DNA from: Chloroflexota bacterium
Lineage (GTDB): Bacteria > Chloroflexota > Limnocylindria > Limnocylindrales > CSP1-4
Assembly: GCA_003171255.1 (NCBI GenBank)
Contig: PMYK01000055.1
Span: 1 to 33,041, forward strand
DNA: 33,041 bases
Direction: 5' to 3'
Shown: positions 7,815-16,445 of the stretch, one piece after another
Layout: each line of letters starts with the position of its first letter
Position numbering within the stretch: position 1 is the first letter of the stretch
Made by a program: the position numbers and the translations under genes
Notes under the pieces: model-generated
Seen by the model: only the letters and a program-made list of their open reading frames with translations
What the model was told of the DNA's origin: nothing
Databases searched by the model: none

Positions 7815-9343
7815 GTCAGGCGGTCGCCCCCGCATCGGTGCCGCCGCGACTGGAGATGCGCGGCATCAGCAAGCGCTACGACGCGACCATCGCCCTGCGC
7901 GCCGTCGATCTGGTGATGCAACCCGGAGAGGTTCATGCGCTCGCGGGCGAGAACGGGGCAGGCAAGTCGACGCTGATCAAGGTGCTGGCCGGCGCGGTCG
8001 GGCGTGACGCGGGCACTATCAAGATCGATGGCTCAGAGACCGAGCTCCCGTCGCCGCATGCGGCTCGTCAGGCCGGGATTCGTGTCGTGTATCAGGAGTT
8101 CAGCCTCGTCCCGCACCTGTCCGTGGCCGAGAACATCCTGCTCGGACAGTTGCCGTCCCGGGCTGCGGGCGTCTGGATTGATTGGAAAGCCGCCGCCCGC
8201 CGCGCCTCGGCCGCGCTGGAATCGCTTGGCTTCGACGTTCCCGACGTTCGTCGACCCGTGGCGTCGCTGCCCGTCTCCCAGCGGCAGATGGTCGAGATCG
8301 CCAAGGCGATGCTCCAACAGCCCCGAATCCTGGTCCTCGACGAGCCGTCGGCCGTTCTCTCAGGGGGCGACCTGGATCGCCTGTTCAGCGCCGTCCGTTC
8401 CCTACGAGACGCCGGGACTTCGGTGCTCTACGTGTCGCACCGGCTCGACGAGGTCTTCCAGATCGCGACCCGGATCACGGTCCTCAAGGACGGCGCACTG
8501 GTCGGCACTGTCGACGCCTCCGCGATCGACCAGCCCGGTCTCGTGCGCATGATGGTCGGCCGGGAGCTCGCCGAGATATACCCTCGGCGCAGCGCGACGC
8601 CCGCGGATCCGCTGCTGCAGGTCCGAGGTCTTTCCCGGCCGGGTGTGTTCAGCGACGTCTCATTCGACCTGGCACCCGGAGAAGTAGTTGGAGTCTTCGG
8701 GCTCGTCGGTAGCGGCAGGACAGACGTCGTCAGGGCCATCTTCGGCGCCGACAGGTCGACTGGTGCGATGGTGCTCGATGGTCAGACGTACCGGCCCCGC
8801 TCTCCCGGCGACGCGCTCAGCCGCGGCGTTGCGATGCTTAGTGAAGACCGTGCCCGCGACGGCCTGATCCTCCAGATGTCTTTGCGCGACAACATGAGCC
8901 TTCCGTCCTTCTCGCGGATGAGCAGGTACGGGCTGATATCCCGCCTTCAACAGACCGTTCTCGTCAGGGACGAGATGGCTGAGGTCGGGGTCCGGGCCCC
9001 TTCGATCGATGCCCCCGTCCGGCGGCTGTCGGGTGGGAATCAGCAGAAGGTCGTCGTAGGGAAGTGGCTCCTGCGCGGGGCCCGGGTCCTCCTCTTGGAC
9101 GAGCCGACGCGTGGCGTCGACGTGGGCGCCAAGGCCGAGATCTACCGGATCATCGCCACGCTCGCCGAGCGCGGCAAGGCAATCCTGCTGGTCTCGTCGG
9201 AGTTGCCCGAGATCCTCGGCATGTCCGATCGAATCCTGGTCATGCGCGGCGGCCGCCTGGTCGGCGAGTTCGCGCGTAGTGAAGCAACCGAAGAGCGGCT
9301 GCTAGCTGCGGCAGCCGGAGTCGTTGAAGAGGACGCCGCATGA
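7811..9343 (+). CDS. Sugar ABC importer ATP-binding protein (RbsA/MglA type)
   Basis: A 510-residue tandem ATPase that energises monosaccharide import. The first domain has Walker A GENGAGKST (46-54), signature LPVSQRQMVEIAKAM and Walker B ILVLDEPSAVL. The second has the degenerate P-loop GLVGSGRTD, signature LSGGNQQKVVVGKWL and Walker B VLLLDEPTRGVDVG. The degenerate second P-loop and the double-domain layout are typical of the ribose/galactose/fucose class. The GTG start overlaps the preceding stop as GTGA, and the gene's own stop overlaps the permease start as ATGA, so the three are translationally coupled. Only one permease follows, so the membrane part is probably a homodimer. The sugar cannot be told from the ATPase. 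Confidence 0.93.
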   Translation: MSQAVAPASVPPRLEMRGISKRYDATIALRAVDLVMQPGEVHALAGENGAGKSTLIKVLAGAVGRDAGTIKIDGSETELPSPHAARQAGIRVVYQEFSLVPHLSVAENILLGQLPSRAAGVWIDWKAAARRASAALESLGFDVPDVRRPVASLPVSQRQMVEIAKAMLQQPRILVLDEPSAVLSGGDLDRLFSAVRSLRDAGTSVLYVSHRLDEVFQIATRITVLKDGALVGTVDASAIDQPGLVRMMVGRELAEIYPRRSATPADPLLQVRGLSRPGVFSDVSFDLAPGEVVGVFGLVGSGRTDVVRAIFGADRSTGAMVLDGQTYRPRSPGDALSRGVAMLSEDRARDGLILQMSLRDNMSLPSFSRMSRYGLISRLQQTVLVRDEMAEVGVRAPSIDAPVRRLSGGNQQKVVVGKWLLRGARVLLLDEPTRGVDVGAKAEIYRIIATLAERGKAILLVSSELPEILGMSDRILVMRGGRLVGEFARSEATEERLLAAAAGVVEEDAA

Positions 9344-10326
9344 GTAGTCACCCGGCCCTAACCGAACGTGCCCTGTCTGTCCTGGCCCGGCAGGTTGGCA
9401 CGGCTCGATCCGAGTGGCGCCGACGCTGGCTGAGCTACGTCCCGACCGTTGCCTTCGTGGTCCTGGCGACGTTTGCGGCGGTGACATCCGACGCCTTCCT
9501 GAGCCAGGGCAACCTTTCGAATCTCTTCAAGCAGATCTTCACGAACGGGCTGATCAGCCTGGGCATGCTGGTTGTGATCCTGAGTGCCGGGATCGACCTG
9601 TCAGTCGGCGCGACCGTGGCGTTGGCCGGCATCGTGGCGGCCGGCCTGCTCAATATGCTGCCCTGGCCGATCGCCATTCCTCTGGCAGTGGCTGTTGCGA
9701 CAGTTGCCGGCGGTCTCAACGGCACTCTCGTCGCCTGGTTCCGCCTGCCACCGTTTGTGGCGACCCTGGCCACCATGTCGGCCATACGCGGCTTCGTGTA
9801 CGTAGTCTCTGAGACGCCGATCACGCCCAACGAGTCGGCCTTCCGCCAGCTCGTGGCCTCCAATGTTGGCCCGGTTCCGACCGTCGCGATCTTCATGGTC
9901 GGCTGCTTCCTTCTCGTCAGCTTCTTCCTGCGGCAGACGACCATGGGTCGCGCCATCTACGCCATCGGCGGCAATGAGGAGGCGGTTCGCCTGGCGGGCA
10001 TCAACGTCCGCGCCCACGTCATGCTCGCCTATCTCATCTCGGGCATGTTTGCCGGCCTGGCCGGGGTAATCCTGGCCTCACGGGTGGGAATCGCCCAGCC
10101 AAGTGTCGGAGCCGGGTTCGAGCTCGACGCCATCGCGGCCTGTGTCATCGGCGGGGCCTCCCTGGCCGGCGGCCGCGGCAGTGTTCGAGGAACGTTCGCC
10201 GGCGTCCTGCTGCTCGGGCTGATCAGCAACCTACTCAACCTCTACAGCGTTCAGGCGTACTACCAGCAGATCTTCAAGGGCGCTTTGATCGTGCTGGCCG
10301 TGCTCGCCAGACGAAGGGAGGGCTGA
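9340..10326 (+). CDS. Sugar ABC importer permease (RbsC family)
   Basis: This 328-residue polytopic membrane protein of the BPD_transp_2 class has about 8-10 hydrophobic segments starting at YVPTVAFVVLATFAAV. Family hallmarks are visible: LISLGMLVVILSAGIDLSVGA in the first third and IGGNEEAVRLAGINV in the cytoplasmic loop that contacts the ATPase. GGASLAGGRGSVRGTFAGVLLLGLI is found near the C-terminus. It forms the translocation path with the preceding ATPase and the following lipoprotein. The start overlaps the ATPase stop by 4 nt. A 74-nt gap separates it from the binding-protein gene. Confidence 0.93.
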   Translation: MSSHPALTERALSVLARQVGTARSEWRRRWLSYVPTVAFVVLATFAAVTSDAFLSQGNLSNLFKQIFTNGLISLGMLVVILSAGIDLSVGATVALAGIVAAGLLNMLPWPIAIPLAVAVATVAGGLNGTLVAWFRLPPFVATLATMSAIRGFVYVVSETPITPNESAFRQLVASNVGPVPTVAIFMVGCFLLVSFFLRQTTMGRAIYAIGGNEEAVRLAGINVRAHVMLAYLISGMFAGLAGVILASRVGIAQPSVGAGFELDAIAACVIGGASLAGGRGSVRGTFAGVLLLGLISNLLNLYSVQAYYQQIFKGALIVLAVLARRREG

Positions 10327-10400
10327 CAAAGCGCCGAAGCATAGGAGTCTGGGAGCGGCTCTTTCCCTGCCGGGGGAGCGAACAACGTGAGGAGAGATAC

Positions 10401-11363
10401 ATGCGTGCACGAGTCCTGTCATTGCTGGCGGTAGCCGTCCTGGTGGCGGCCGCCTGCAGCTCGAGCTCAGGGACGGCGGCTCCGACGACCGCCAAGACGA
10501 TCAAGATCGGCATGGCCAATCTGACCCTCTGCTGCGCGTACTTCATCGGCATGTCGAATGCCGTCCAGGACGAAGCCAAGAACTACTCGAATGTTCAGAT
10601 CATCGCCACCGATGGCGGCGGCGACGTCGCCAAGCTCACGTCTGACATCGAAGACCTGATCTCGAAGAAGGTCGACGGGATCATCATCAGCGGCGGACCG
10701 ATCGAGGCCGCACCCGCAGCCCTCGACGACATCAAAAAGGCCGGCATTCCGGTCGTCATGGTCGACCGCAAGCTAAAGGGCGGCGACTACACCAGCTGGA
10801 TCGGCCCAGACAACTATGCGATTGGACAGGAAGTCGGCGACTTCCTCAAGACCAAGCTCAACGGCACGGGCAAGCTGGCCGTGATCCGTGGTGGCCCAGC
10901 CGACAACAGCATCGGCTCCGACCGGACGAGCGGCCTCCACAGCAAGCTCGACGGAACGGGCATCACAATTGTCACCTACTCCGACTGGGGTAGCTGGAGC
11001 ACGGACGGCGGCAAGAAGGCCATGGAAGACCTCCTGGCCGCGAACCCCGATCTCTCCGCCGTCTTCTGCGAGAACGACTCCATGTGCCTCGGCGCCCAGT
11101 CGGCAATTGCCGATGCCGGCAAGTCGAGCTCGATCGTCGTCGCCGCTGTCGATGGCCAGAAGGAAGCCCTCAAGGAAATCCTCGATGGGACCAACTACGT
11201 GGCCACGGGCCGGAACAACGCCGATCAGATCGGCCGCGCCGGCCTCAACCGAATGATGGGGATCCTTGCCGGTGGCTCTGTGCCGCATGACACGGTTCTG
11301 CCCTCGCCGCTGATCACCAAGGACAACGCGGTCAAGTTCTACGACGCGAACAGCACCTTCTAG
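10401..11363 (+). CDS. Sugar ABC importer substrate-binding lipoprotein (RbsB-like)
   Basis: A 320-residue extracytoplasmic binding protein of the periplasmic-binding-protein-1/4 fold. The N-terminus is a lipoprotein signal with lipobox VAAAC and Cys19 as the lipidated residue, followed by a Ser/Thr-rich tether. The mature protein begins KTIKIGMANLTLCCAYFIG. DLISKKVDGIIISGGP and AVFCENDSMCLGAQSAIADAG are typical of this fold. It presents the sugar to the permease encoded just upstream. GAGGAGAG 4-5 nt before the ATG is a strong ribosome-binding site. A strong 13-bp hairpin follows the gene, as expected where the binding protein must be made in excess of the enzymes downstream. The ligand is not predictable. 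Confidence 0.92.
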   Translation: MRARVLSLLAVAVLVAAACSSSSGTAAPTTAKTIKIGMANLTLCCAYFIGMSNAVQDEAKNYSNVQIIATDGGGDVAKLTSDIEDLISKKVDGIIISGGPIEAAPAALDDIKKAGIPVVMVDRKLKGGDYTSWIGPDNYAIGQEVGDFLKTKLNGTGKLAVIRGGPADNSIGSDRTSGLHSKLDGTGITIVTYSDWGSWSTDGGKKAMEDLLAANPDLSAVFCENDSMCLGAQSAIADAGKSSSIVVAAVDGQKEALKEILDGTNYVATGRNNADQIGRAGLNRMMGILAGGSVPHDTVLPSPLITKDNAVKFYDANSTF

Positions 11364-11384
11364 GTTCGAACTCCTTATCTCCTC

Positions 11385-11416
11385 GGACGGCGGGTGCACG
11401 TGGGCACCCGCCGTCC
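11385..11416 (+). terminator. Perfect 13-bp hairpin after the binding-protein gene
   Basis: GGACGGCGGGTGC and its exact complement flank a 6-nt loop (ACGTGG), 21 nt after the stop codon. No T-run follows. It could be a partial terminator or an RNA-stabilising intercistronic hairpin between transporter and enzyme genes. Confidence 0.7.
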
Positions 11417-11478
11417 AGATTCGTCGATGGATTGGGCCAGCTGCGCTGGGCCGCAAGCTTTCACGGAGAAGCCAGTCA

Positions 11479-12135
11479 ATGAACAGCCACCAGAGCGCTG
11501 GTCCCGTCAGCCGCCCTGCCATCCCCCCGGCCATCTCGCAGGGGCGTGTCATCGCTATAGGACGTCATCTGGATATCGCCTCGGTGCTCGCCATCGGCGA
11601 AGCGCTGGCCACGAGCGGGATCCACGCCTTCGAGCTCACGATGAACAGCGCCTCGGCCGTCGAGGCGATCGCGGCCCTGACCGCCAGGTTCGCGCCCGAG
11701 GAGCTGCTTGTCGGCGCAGGCACGGTGCTCGAAGAGTCCCAGGCTCAGGCGGCCGTCGACGCCGGGGCGCGGTTCCTCGTCATGCCCAACTTCGATCCAT
11801 GGATCGTCGGGTGGGCAGTGCGTCACGAGGTGCCCGTCTTCCCGGGCGCCTTCACACCAACCGAGATCCTCGCCGCGTGGCGGGTCGGTGCCAGCGCCGT
11901 GAAGCTCTTCCCGGCGTCGGCCGTGGGTCCGACCTTCCTGCGTGAGCTGCGGGGCCCATTGCCGCAGATACCACTCATCCCGACCGGCGGTGTGACCGTC
12001 GAGAATGCCCCGGCCTTCATTGCCGCCGGGGCCCTGGCCGTCGGCATGGGAAGCTGGCTGACCGGAGGAGGCGACCCGGCGGTCATCCGCGAGCGAGCAA
12101 GCGCTGTCGTTGCCGCCCTCGCGGTCTCCAGGTAG
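11479..12135 (+). CDS. eda: 2-keto-3-deoxy-6-phosphogluconate (KDPG/KHG)-type aldolase
   Basis: A 218-residue class I aldolase that cleaves 2-keto-3-deoxy-6-phosphogluconate (or a related keto-deoxy acid) to pyruvate and an aldehyde. Family features are FELTMNS (Glu52), LVGAGTVLE (78-85), FLVMPNFDPWIV, VPVFPGAFTPTEI and the Schiff-base Lys142 in SAVKLFPAS. The late PTGGV phosphate-binding segment is also present. It sits between the ABC importer and the KDG-type kinase, which would make its substrate. Together they form the lower Entner-Doudoroff branch. The N-terminal ~20 residues (MNSHQSAGPVSRPAIPPAIS) are longer than usual and probably disordered. A later start is possible, but no better ribosome-binding site was seen. 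Confidence 0.88.
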   Translation: MNSHQSAGPVSRPAIPPAISQGRVIAIGRHLDIASVLAIGEALATSGIHAFELTMNSASAVEAIAALTARFAPEELLVGAGTVLEESQAQAAVDAGARFLVMPNFDPWIVGWAVRHEVPVFPGAFTPTEILAAWRVGASAVKLFPASAVGPTFLRELRGPLPQIPLIPTGGVTVENAPAFIAAGALAVGMGSWLTGGGDPAVIRERASAVVAALAVSR

Positions 12136-12205
12136 GCAGCGCAGCCGAGACATCACTTGGGCGGTCCGCCGCGGAGCGTTCAAGAAGAGGAGAAGAGGCT
12201 TTCAG

Positions 12206-13189
12206 ATGAGCGACGTCGTGACGTTTGGCGAGGGCATGATCCGCCTCGCTCCGCCCTCAAATCGGCGGCTCGAGCAGACCACAACGCTCGAGATGACCGT
12301 GGGTGGCGCCGAGCTCAACGTCGCTTCCGGCGTCAGCCGACTGGGACTGACCAGCTCCTGGGTCTCTTCCTTGCCCGCGAACCCGCTCGGCCGAAGGGTC
12401 CGCAATCGAGCCCGTGAGTTCGGGGTCGACACCTCCCACGTCGTCTGGGACGAGGGCGGTCGAATGGGCATCTTCTTCGTCGAATACGGCTCTTCGCCCC
12501 GCGCCAGCAGCGTTCTGTATGACCGTGCCGCTTCGTCGTTCTGCGAGTTGAGAGGCGCGACGTTCGACTGGCCGGCCATCTTCGCCGGCGCGCGCGCCTA
12601 TCACACGACAGGCATTACGACCGCCCTCGGCGAGCCGACCGCCGAGCAGGTGGCCGCCAGTCTTGCCGCAGCGCGTGGCGCCGGGCTGGTCACCAGCTAC
12701 GACCTCAACTATCGTAAGAAGCTGTGGAGCCCCGACAAGTCGAGGGCGATCCAGGAGCCGCTCATGGCCCTGGTCGACGTGCTGATCACGACGGAGGAAG
12801 ACGCCGAAGTCGTGTTCGGGATCAGTGGCACGGACTACCGCGAGGTGGCCCGGAAGCTGGCGGACCGTTTCGGCTTCAAGGTCGTCACCATCACGATCCG
12901 GGGCGACCTATCGGTCCTGCACAACACCTGGACGGCCATCGCCTACGCCGACGGCGCGATTGTCGACGACCGCGTCTACGACCTCGAACTCGTCGACCGG
13001 GTCGGCGGCGGCGATGCCTATGCCGCGGGCTTTCTGTACGGACTGCTCACCGGCGATGTCAGCCGTGGTGTCCGCTATGGGAACGCGTTCAGCGCCCTGA
13101 AGCAGGCCTCCTGGGACGACTTCAACTTCACCACTCTCGCGGAGGTGGAAGCGCAACTGGGCGGCGCGGGCTCTCGGATCGTCAGGTAG
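12206..13189 (+). CDS. kdgK: PfkB-family sugar kinase, probable 2-keto-3-deoxygluconate kinase
   Basis: This 327-residue ribokinase-fold enzyme phosphorylates a sugar or keto-deoxy sugar acid with ATP. The start VVTFGEGMIRLAPP, the TVGGAELNVASGVSRLG signature (31-47) and RVGGGDAYAAGF with catalytic Asp270 identify the PfkB family. YDLNYRKKLW resembles KDG kinases. Its position directly after a KDPG-type aldolase makes 2-keto-3-deoxygluconate the most likely substrate, giving KDPG. ATG 12206 is chosen because AGAAGAGG lies 7 nt upstream. The ORF-track start at 12110 would run back into the aldolase gene. A fructokinase or tagatose-type kinase cannot be excluded. Confidence 0.85.
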   Translation: MSDVVTFGEGMIRLAPPSNRRLEQTTTLEMTVGGAELNVASGVSRLGLTSSWVSSLPANPLGRRVRNRAREFGVDTSHVVWDEGGRMGIFFVEYGSSPRASSVLYDRAASSFCELRGATFDWPAIFAGARAYHTTGITTALGEPTAEQVAASLAAARGAGLVTSYDLNYRKKLWSPDKSRAIQEPLMALVDVLITTEEDAEVVFGISGTDYREVARKLADRFGFKVVTITIRGDLSVLHNTWTAIAYADGAIVDDRVYDLELVDRVGGGDAYAAGFLYGLLTGDVSRGVRYGNAFSALKQASWDDFNFTTLAEVEAQLGGAGSRIVR

Positions 13190-13235
13190 TCCACCACGTC
13201 GGGAGGAGCGAGTCGCCTCCCAACAGGAGGAACAC

Positions 13236-14117
13236 GTGCGCCTGATCTCGTTCCTGCTGAACAACGAAGCCAGGCTCGGGGTCGAAGCCGGCGGTCGCGC
13301 GCTGGCGGCGACGGAACTGCTCGACAGCGGTCCCCGGACCATGGCCGAACTTCTCGAGCGAGGAGCCGCGGGTCTCGCTGACCTCCGACACGCTGCCCAC
13401 CCGAGCCAGATCGAGGACCGTGGCATCCCGGTCGGGAAGCTGGCACTCCTGGCGCCGGTCCCGCGACCCGGCAAGGTGGTCGCGATAGCCCGGAACTACT
13501 CCGACCACGCCGCCGAGGAGGGGTTGGCCCCGCCATCCGAGCCGGCGATCTTCTCGAAGTGGTCGACCGCCGTGATCGGGTCCGGCGCCGAGATTCGCTG
13601 GGACCCGGAGCTGACATCGAAGGTGGACTACGAAGCCGAGCTGGCGGTAGTGATCGGCCGCCCGGCCAGGCACGTCTCCGTGGCCGAAGCGCTTGACTGC
13701 GTGCTCGGCTATACGTGTCTGAACGACGTCTCGGCTCGAGACCTGCAGTTCGGCGACGCGCAATGGATGCGCGGCAAGTCGCTCGACACCTTCTGCCCGA
13801 TGGGGCCCGTGCTCGTCACTGCGGACGAGCTCCCGGAGCCGGGTAACCTGGAGATCTCATGCCGGGTGAATGACGCCTTCGTGCAGGCGGCGCGCACCGC
13901 GGACATGTACTTCGGCGTGGCCGAGCTGATCGCCTACTGCTCTCGCTCCTTCACCCTGGAGCCGGGCGATGTGATCGCGACGGGGACGCCCGGCGGAGTT
14001 GGCCACAACCGCAAGCCACCTGTCTATTTGCGTGATGGGGACGAAGTGGTGGTCTCGATCGACGGCATCGGCGAGCTCGTCAACACCTGCCGCTTCGAAG
14101 GGCCCGACGCGGACTAG
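13236..14117 (+). CDS. Fumarylacetoacetate hydrolase (FAH)-family hydrolase/isomerase
   Basis: A 293-residue protein with a short N-terminal domain (1-75) and the FAH catalytic domain. The latter includes KVVAIARNYSDHA, SKVDYEAELAVVIG (metal-binding acids), NDVSARDLQFGDAQWMRGKSLD and VIATGTPGGVGHNRKPP. Family members hydrolyse or isomerise beta-diketo acids, for example 2,4-diketo-3-deoxy sugar acids in L-rhamnose/L-fucose-type oxidative pathways, or aromatic-ring-cleavage products. No aromatic genes are nearby. Placed after an aldolase and a KDG-type kinase and with an aldehyde dehydrogenase in the same cluster, a diketo-deoxy sugar acid is the better guess. The GTG start has AGGAGG 7 nt upstream. 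It ends the rightward operon and is followed by a hairpin terminator. Confidence 0.85.
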   Translation: MRLISFLLNNEARLGVEAGGRALAATELLDSGPRTMAELLERGAAGLADLRHAAHPSQIEDRGIPVGKLALLAPVPRPGKVVAIARNYSDHAAEEGLAPPSEPAIFSKWSTAVIGSGAEIRWDPELTSKVDYEAELAVVIGRPARHVSVAEALDCVLGYTCLNDVSARDLQFGDAQWMRGKSLDTFCPMGPVLVTADELPEPGNLEISCRVNDAFVQAARTADMYFGVAELIAYCSRSFTLEPGDVIATGTPGGVGHNRKPPVYLRDGDEVVVSIDGIGELVNTCRFEGPDAD

Positions 14118-14133
14118 CGAGGGGCAATAGAAA

Positions 14134-14163
14134 CGGGGCGGACGCCCGAAGACGCCCGCCCCG
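14134..14163. terminator. Bidirectional terminator between convergent FAH and GH16 genes
   Basis: CGGGGCGG and CCGCCCCG form an 8-bp stem, extended by further pairs after one mismatch, in the 60-nt gap between two converging genes. No clear T-run is present. Position and symmetry suit a shared terminator. Confidence 0.6.
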
Positions 14164-14177
14164 CTGTTGGCTAGAGA

Positions 14178-16445
14178 CTAGCTGCCGTAGACCTGATATT
14201 CCCAGAGCGAGTAGCCGTAGGGCAGCGCCCGTACGGTGCCGTACATTCGAACGTATCGCCCGCTGCCGGAGACGGTCAGCGTCTGCACGCCGCCAGTCCC
14301 GGTCGTGGTCGAGTAGATCGAAGTCCAGTTCACCGCGTCGGGCGAGGTCTGGATCTGGAAGGACTTGCCGTAGGCCGCCTCCCAGTTCAAAACCACCTTG
14401 CTGATGGAGTGGGTCGCGCCGAGGTCGACGTAGATCGACTGCGGATCGCTGAAGGCGCTCGACCAGCGGGTGCCGGTGTTGCCGTCGACCGCGTTGGCGC
14501 AGGGCGAACCCGCGTTCTCGATCGACGAGCAGGTAACCGGATGGCCCTGCGAGAGAAGGGTGCCGGTCGGGGGCGTGGTCGCCGTCGGGGTCGGGGTCGG
14601 AGTCGGAGTCGGAGTCGGGCCGGGCGTGCCGTTGACGGCGAACTCCCAGAGCGAGTAGCCGTAGACCGTGCCACGGACCGTGCCGTTCATGCGGATGTAG
14701 CGGCCGGTCCCGGTGACGGCAAGCGACTGCGTGCCTCCGGTCCCCGTGGTGGTCGTGTAGATCGGAGTCCAGTTCGTGTTGTCGGTCGAGGTCTGGATCT
14801 GGAAGGACTTGCCGTAGGCCACCTCCCAGGTCAGCGTCACGTGGTTGATGTTGTAGGACTGGCCGAGGTCGATATCGATCCACTGCGGATCGCTGGCTGC
14901 CGACGACCAGCGGGTCCCGGCGTTGCCGTCAACTGCGCTGGCACAGGGCGTGCCCGCGTTCTCGATCGATGAGCAGGTGACAGGCTTGCCCAGCGCGATG
15001 TTGGTGCCAGTGCCGGTCGGGGCCGGGGTGGCGGTTGGGGTCGGAGTCGGGGGCGCGGTGGTCGGCGTGGGGGTCGGAGCCCGGGTTGGGCTCGGGGTCG
15101 GGCCGGGGCCACCGAGAGCAGACCACTGCATTTCAGCGGCTGCGCTGCAGTCGAATAGCTGCAGCTGTGTGCCGTTCACCGTCGACCCGGCTGGATCGTC
15201 GACACAGCGGCCGGAGTTCGGGTTCTTCCAGTTGCCGCCGGCCCACTGGTAGATCTGGGCAGCCGAGCCGTTGCAGTCGTAGACCTGGAGCTTGGTGCCG
15301 TTGGCCGTGCCGGCCGCAGCGGCGTCGAGGCACTTGCCGCCGGTGCGGAGCGTGCTGTCGGAGTAGCTGGTCCATGTCTGACCTGCTGCGCCGCAGCCGT
15401 CGATCACGACCGGCGTAGCGTTCGCGGTGTTGCCGCCGCTGTCTTCCATGCACTTGCCGGCGATGCCGGAGGTGATGGTGCCGGTGGCGACGGGCGTCGC
15501 GTATGTGCCCGAGATGGGACCCTTGTTGTAGACGGCGACGCTGTCGATGACCATCGCACCGCCGGAAACGGTTGCCGTCGTCGGTGTCGTGACGCCAGAG
15601 ACGCCGTTGGGGAAGCCGCCGCCCATGGCGAGGTCGTAGATGATGAAGAAGCTGTGGTCGACCGCCAAAGACCACGTCGTCGCGTCGACAGCTGTGGAGA
15701 GGAGGGTGAAGTAGTTATTGCCGTCGAGATACCAGCGGATCTGCTCGGGGTTGGTCGAGCGATCGATTTCGACCGCATAGCTATGTTGCCCGGTCTGGCA
15801 GCCGTTGCAGGCGACCGCGCCGCTGCCACGACCGCTGGTTTCGTTGCACGGGCCACCGGAGCCGACGCCGCAGTGAAGCGTGCCGTATGTGAGGCTCAGC
15901 CCGTTGATGTCCTCGAGGATGTCGATCTCACCTGAGGTCGGCCACGTGAGGCCCGAGCGCAGGGTCGAGCCGAGCATCCAGAACGCTGGCCAGTAGCCGA
16001 GACCGTTGGTGTTGTTGACGTTGGGTTGCTGGAGGATCGACTCCATGCGCACCACACCGCCGGCCGCCGCACCGAAGGTCGCGGGAGTCTCGATCCGGCC
16101 GGAGGTCCAGCCGGTGAGCGGGTTGGTTCCGGAATGCAGGGCCTTGAGCACGAGGTGCCCCGCGCCGTCCTGGTAGACGTTGGCCGTGCTATTGGTCATC
16201 GTCTCGATCTCGCCGGTGCCGAAGACGCCGGTGCCGGTGTCGTACTGCCAGTTGGCCGTGTTGACGCCCGTGTTGGCTGCGCCGGTGAAGTCGTCACTCC
16301 AGGTGGTGGTAAAGCCGGCGGGTGGCGCGCCTACTGCGGCCTGAACCTTCGCTGGCATCGAGACGACGCCGACCAGGGTGCCGACAAATCCCACCAGCAA
16401 GACGAGCGCAACCCTGCGCAAACGGAATGCAGCGCGTCCATCCAT
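14178..16445 (-). CDS. Secreted modular GH16 beta-glucanase with ricin-B lectin and two discoidin domains
   Basis: A 755-residue secreted enzyme. The signal peptide (1-36) contains RRVALVLLVGFVGTLVG and ends near VQA. The GH16 domain (~45-315) carries catalytic Glu173, Asp175 and Glu178 in GEIDILE and WPAFWMLG, as in laminarinases that cut beta-1,3-glucans. A ricin-B/CBM13-type lectin domain follows (~325-450) with QIYQW and EMQW repeat ends. Two F5/8C (CBM32-like) domains then appear (~480-605 and ~630-755), each after a Thr/Pro linker. The two share GTRWSS, AYGKSFQIQTS and YGYSLWE and are clearly duplicates. The start is ATG 16445 with GGAGG upstream; the ORF-track start at 16538 lacks support. 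The binding modules suggest attachment to insoluble polysaccharide or cell surfaces. Confidence 0.9.
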   Translation of the reverse strand: MDGRAAFRLRRVALVLLVGFVGTLVGVVSMPAKVQAAVGAPPAGFTTTWSDDFTGAANTGVNTANWQYDTGTGVFGTGEIETMTNSTANVYQDGAGHLVLKALHSGTNPLTGWTSGRIETPATFGAAAGGVVRMESILQQPNVNNTNGLGYWPAFWMLGSTLRSGLTWPTSGEIDILEDINGLSLTYGTLHCGVGSGGPCNETSGRGSGAVACNGCQTGQHSYAVEIDRSTNPEQIRWYLDGNNYFTLLSTAVDATTWSLAVDHSFFIIYDLAMGGGFPNGVSGVTTPTTATVSGGAMVIDSVAVYNKGPISGTYATPVATGTITSGIAGKCMEDSGGNTANATPVVIDGCGAAGQTWTSYSDSTLRTGGKCLDAAAAGTANGTKLQVYDCNGSAAQIYQWAGGNWKNPNSGRCVDDPAGSTVNGTQLQLFDCSAAAEMQWSALGGPGPTPSPTRAPTPTPTTAPPTPTPTATPAPTGTGTNIALGKPVTCSSIENAGTPCASAVDGNAGTRWSSAASDPQWIDIDLGQSYNINHVTLTWEVAYGKSFQIQTSTDNTNWTPIYTTTTGTGGTQSLAVTGTGRYIRMNGTVRGTVYGYSLWEFAVNGTPGPTPTPTPTPTPTATTPPTGTLLSQGHPVTCSSIENAGSPCANAVDGNTGTRWSSAFSDPQSIYVDLGATHSISKVVLNWEAAYGKSFQIQTSPDAVNWTSIYSTTTGTGGVQTLTVSGSGRYVRMYGTVRALPYGYSLWEYQVYGS
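14190..14990. repeat. Duplicated discoidin-domain coding units and GC-rich linker
   Basis: Two ~350-bp direct repeats (about 14190-14540 and 14640-14990) encode the tandem F5/8C domains. They still share stretches such as GGTCTGGATCTGGAAGGACT. Between them, at about 14578-14626, a run of GGGGTCGGGGTCGGAGTC-type hexamers encodes the Thr-Pro linker. A similar tract lies at about 15020-15110. The G-runs could form quadruplexes on the plus strand. Confidence 0.7.

Noticed and set aside
6339-7835. 498-codon minus-strand ORF
   Set aside because: Antisense of the aldehyde dehydrogenase, which has all its catalytic motifs.
14578-15110. Hexamer-like G-rich runs as a CRISPR or satellite array
   Set aside because: They encode Thr-Pro linkers in frame within the GH16 gene; there are no spacers of constant size.
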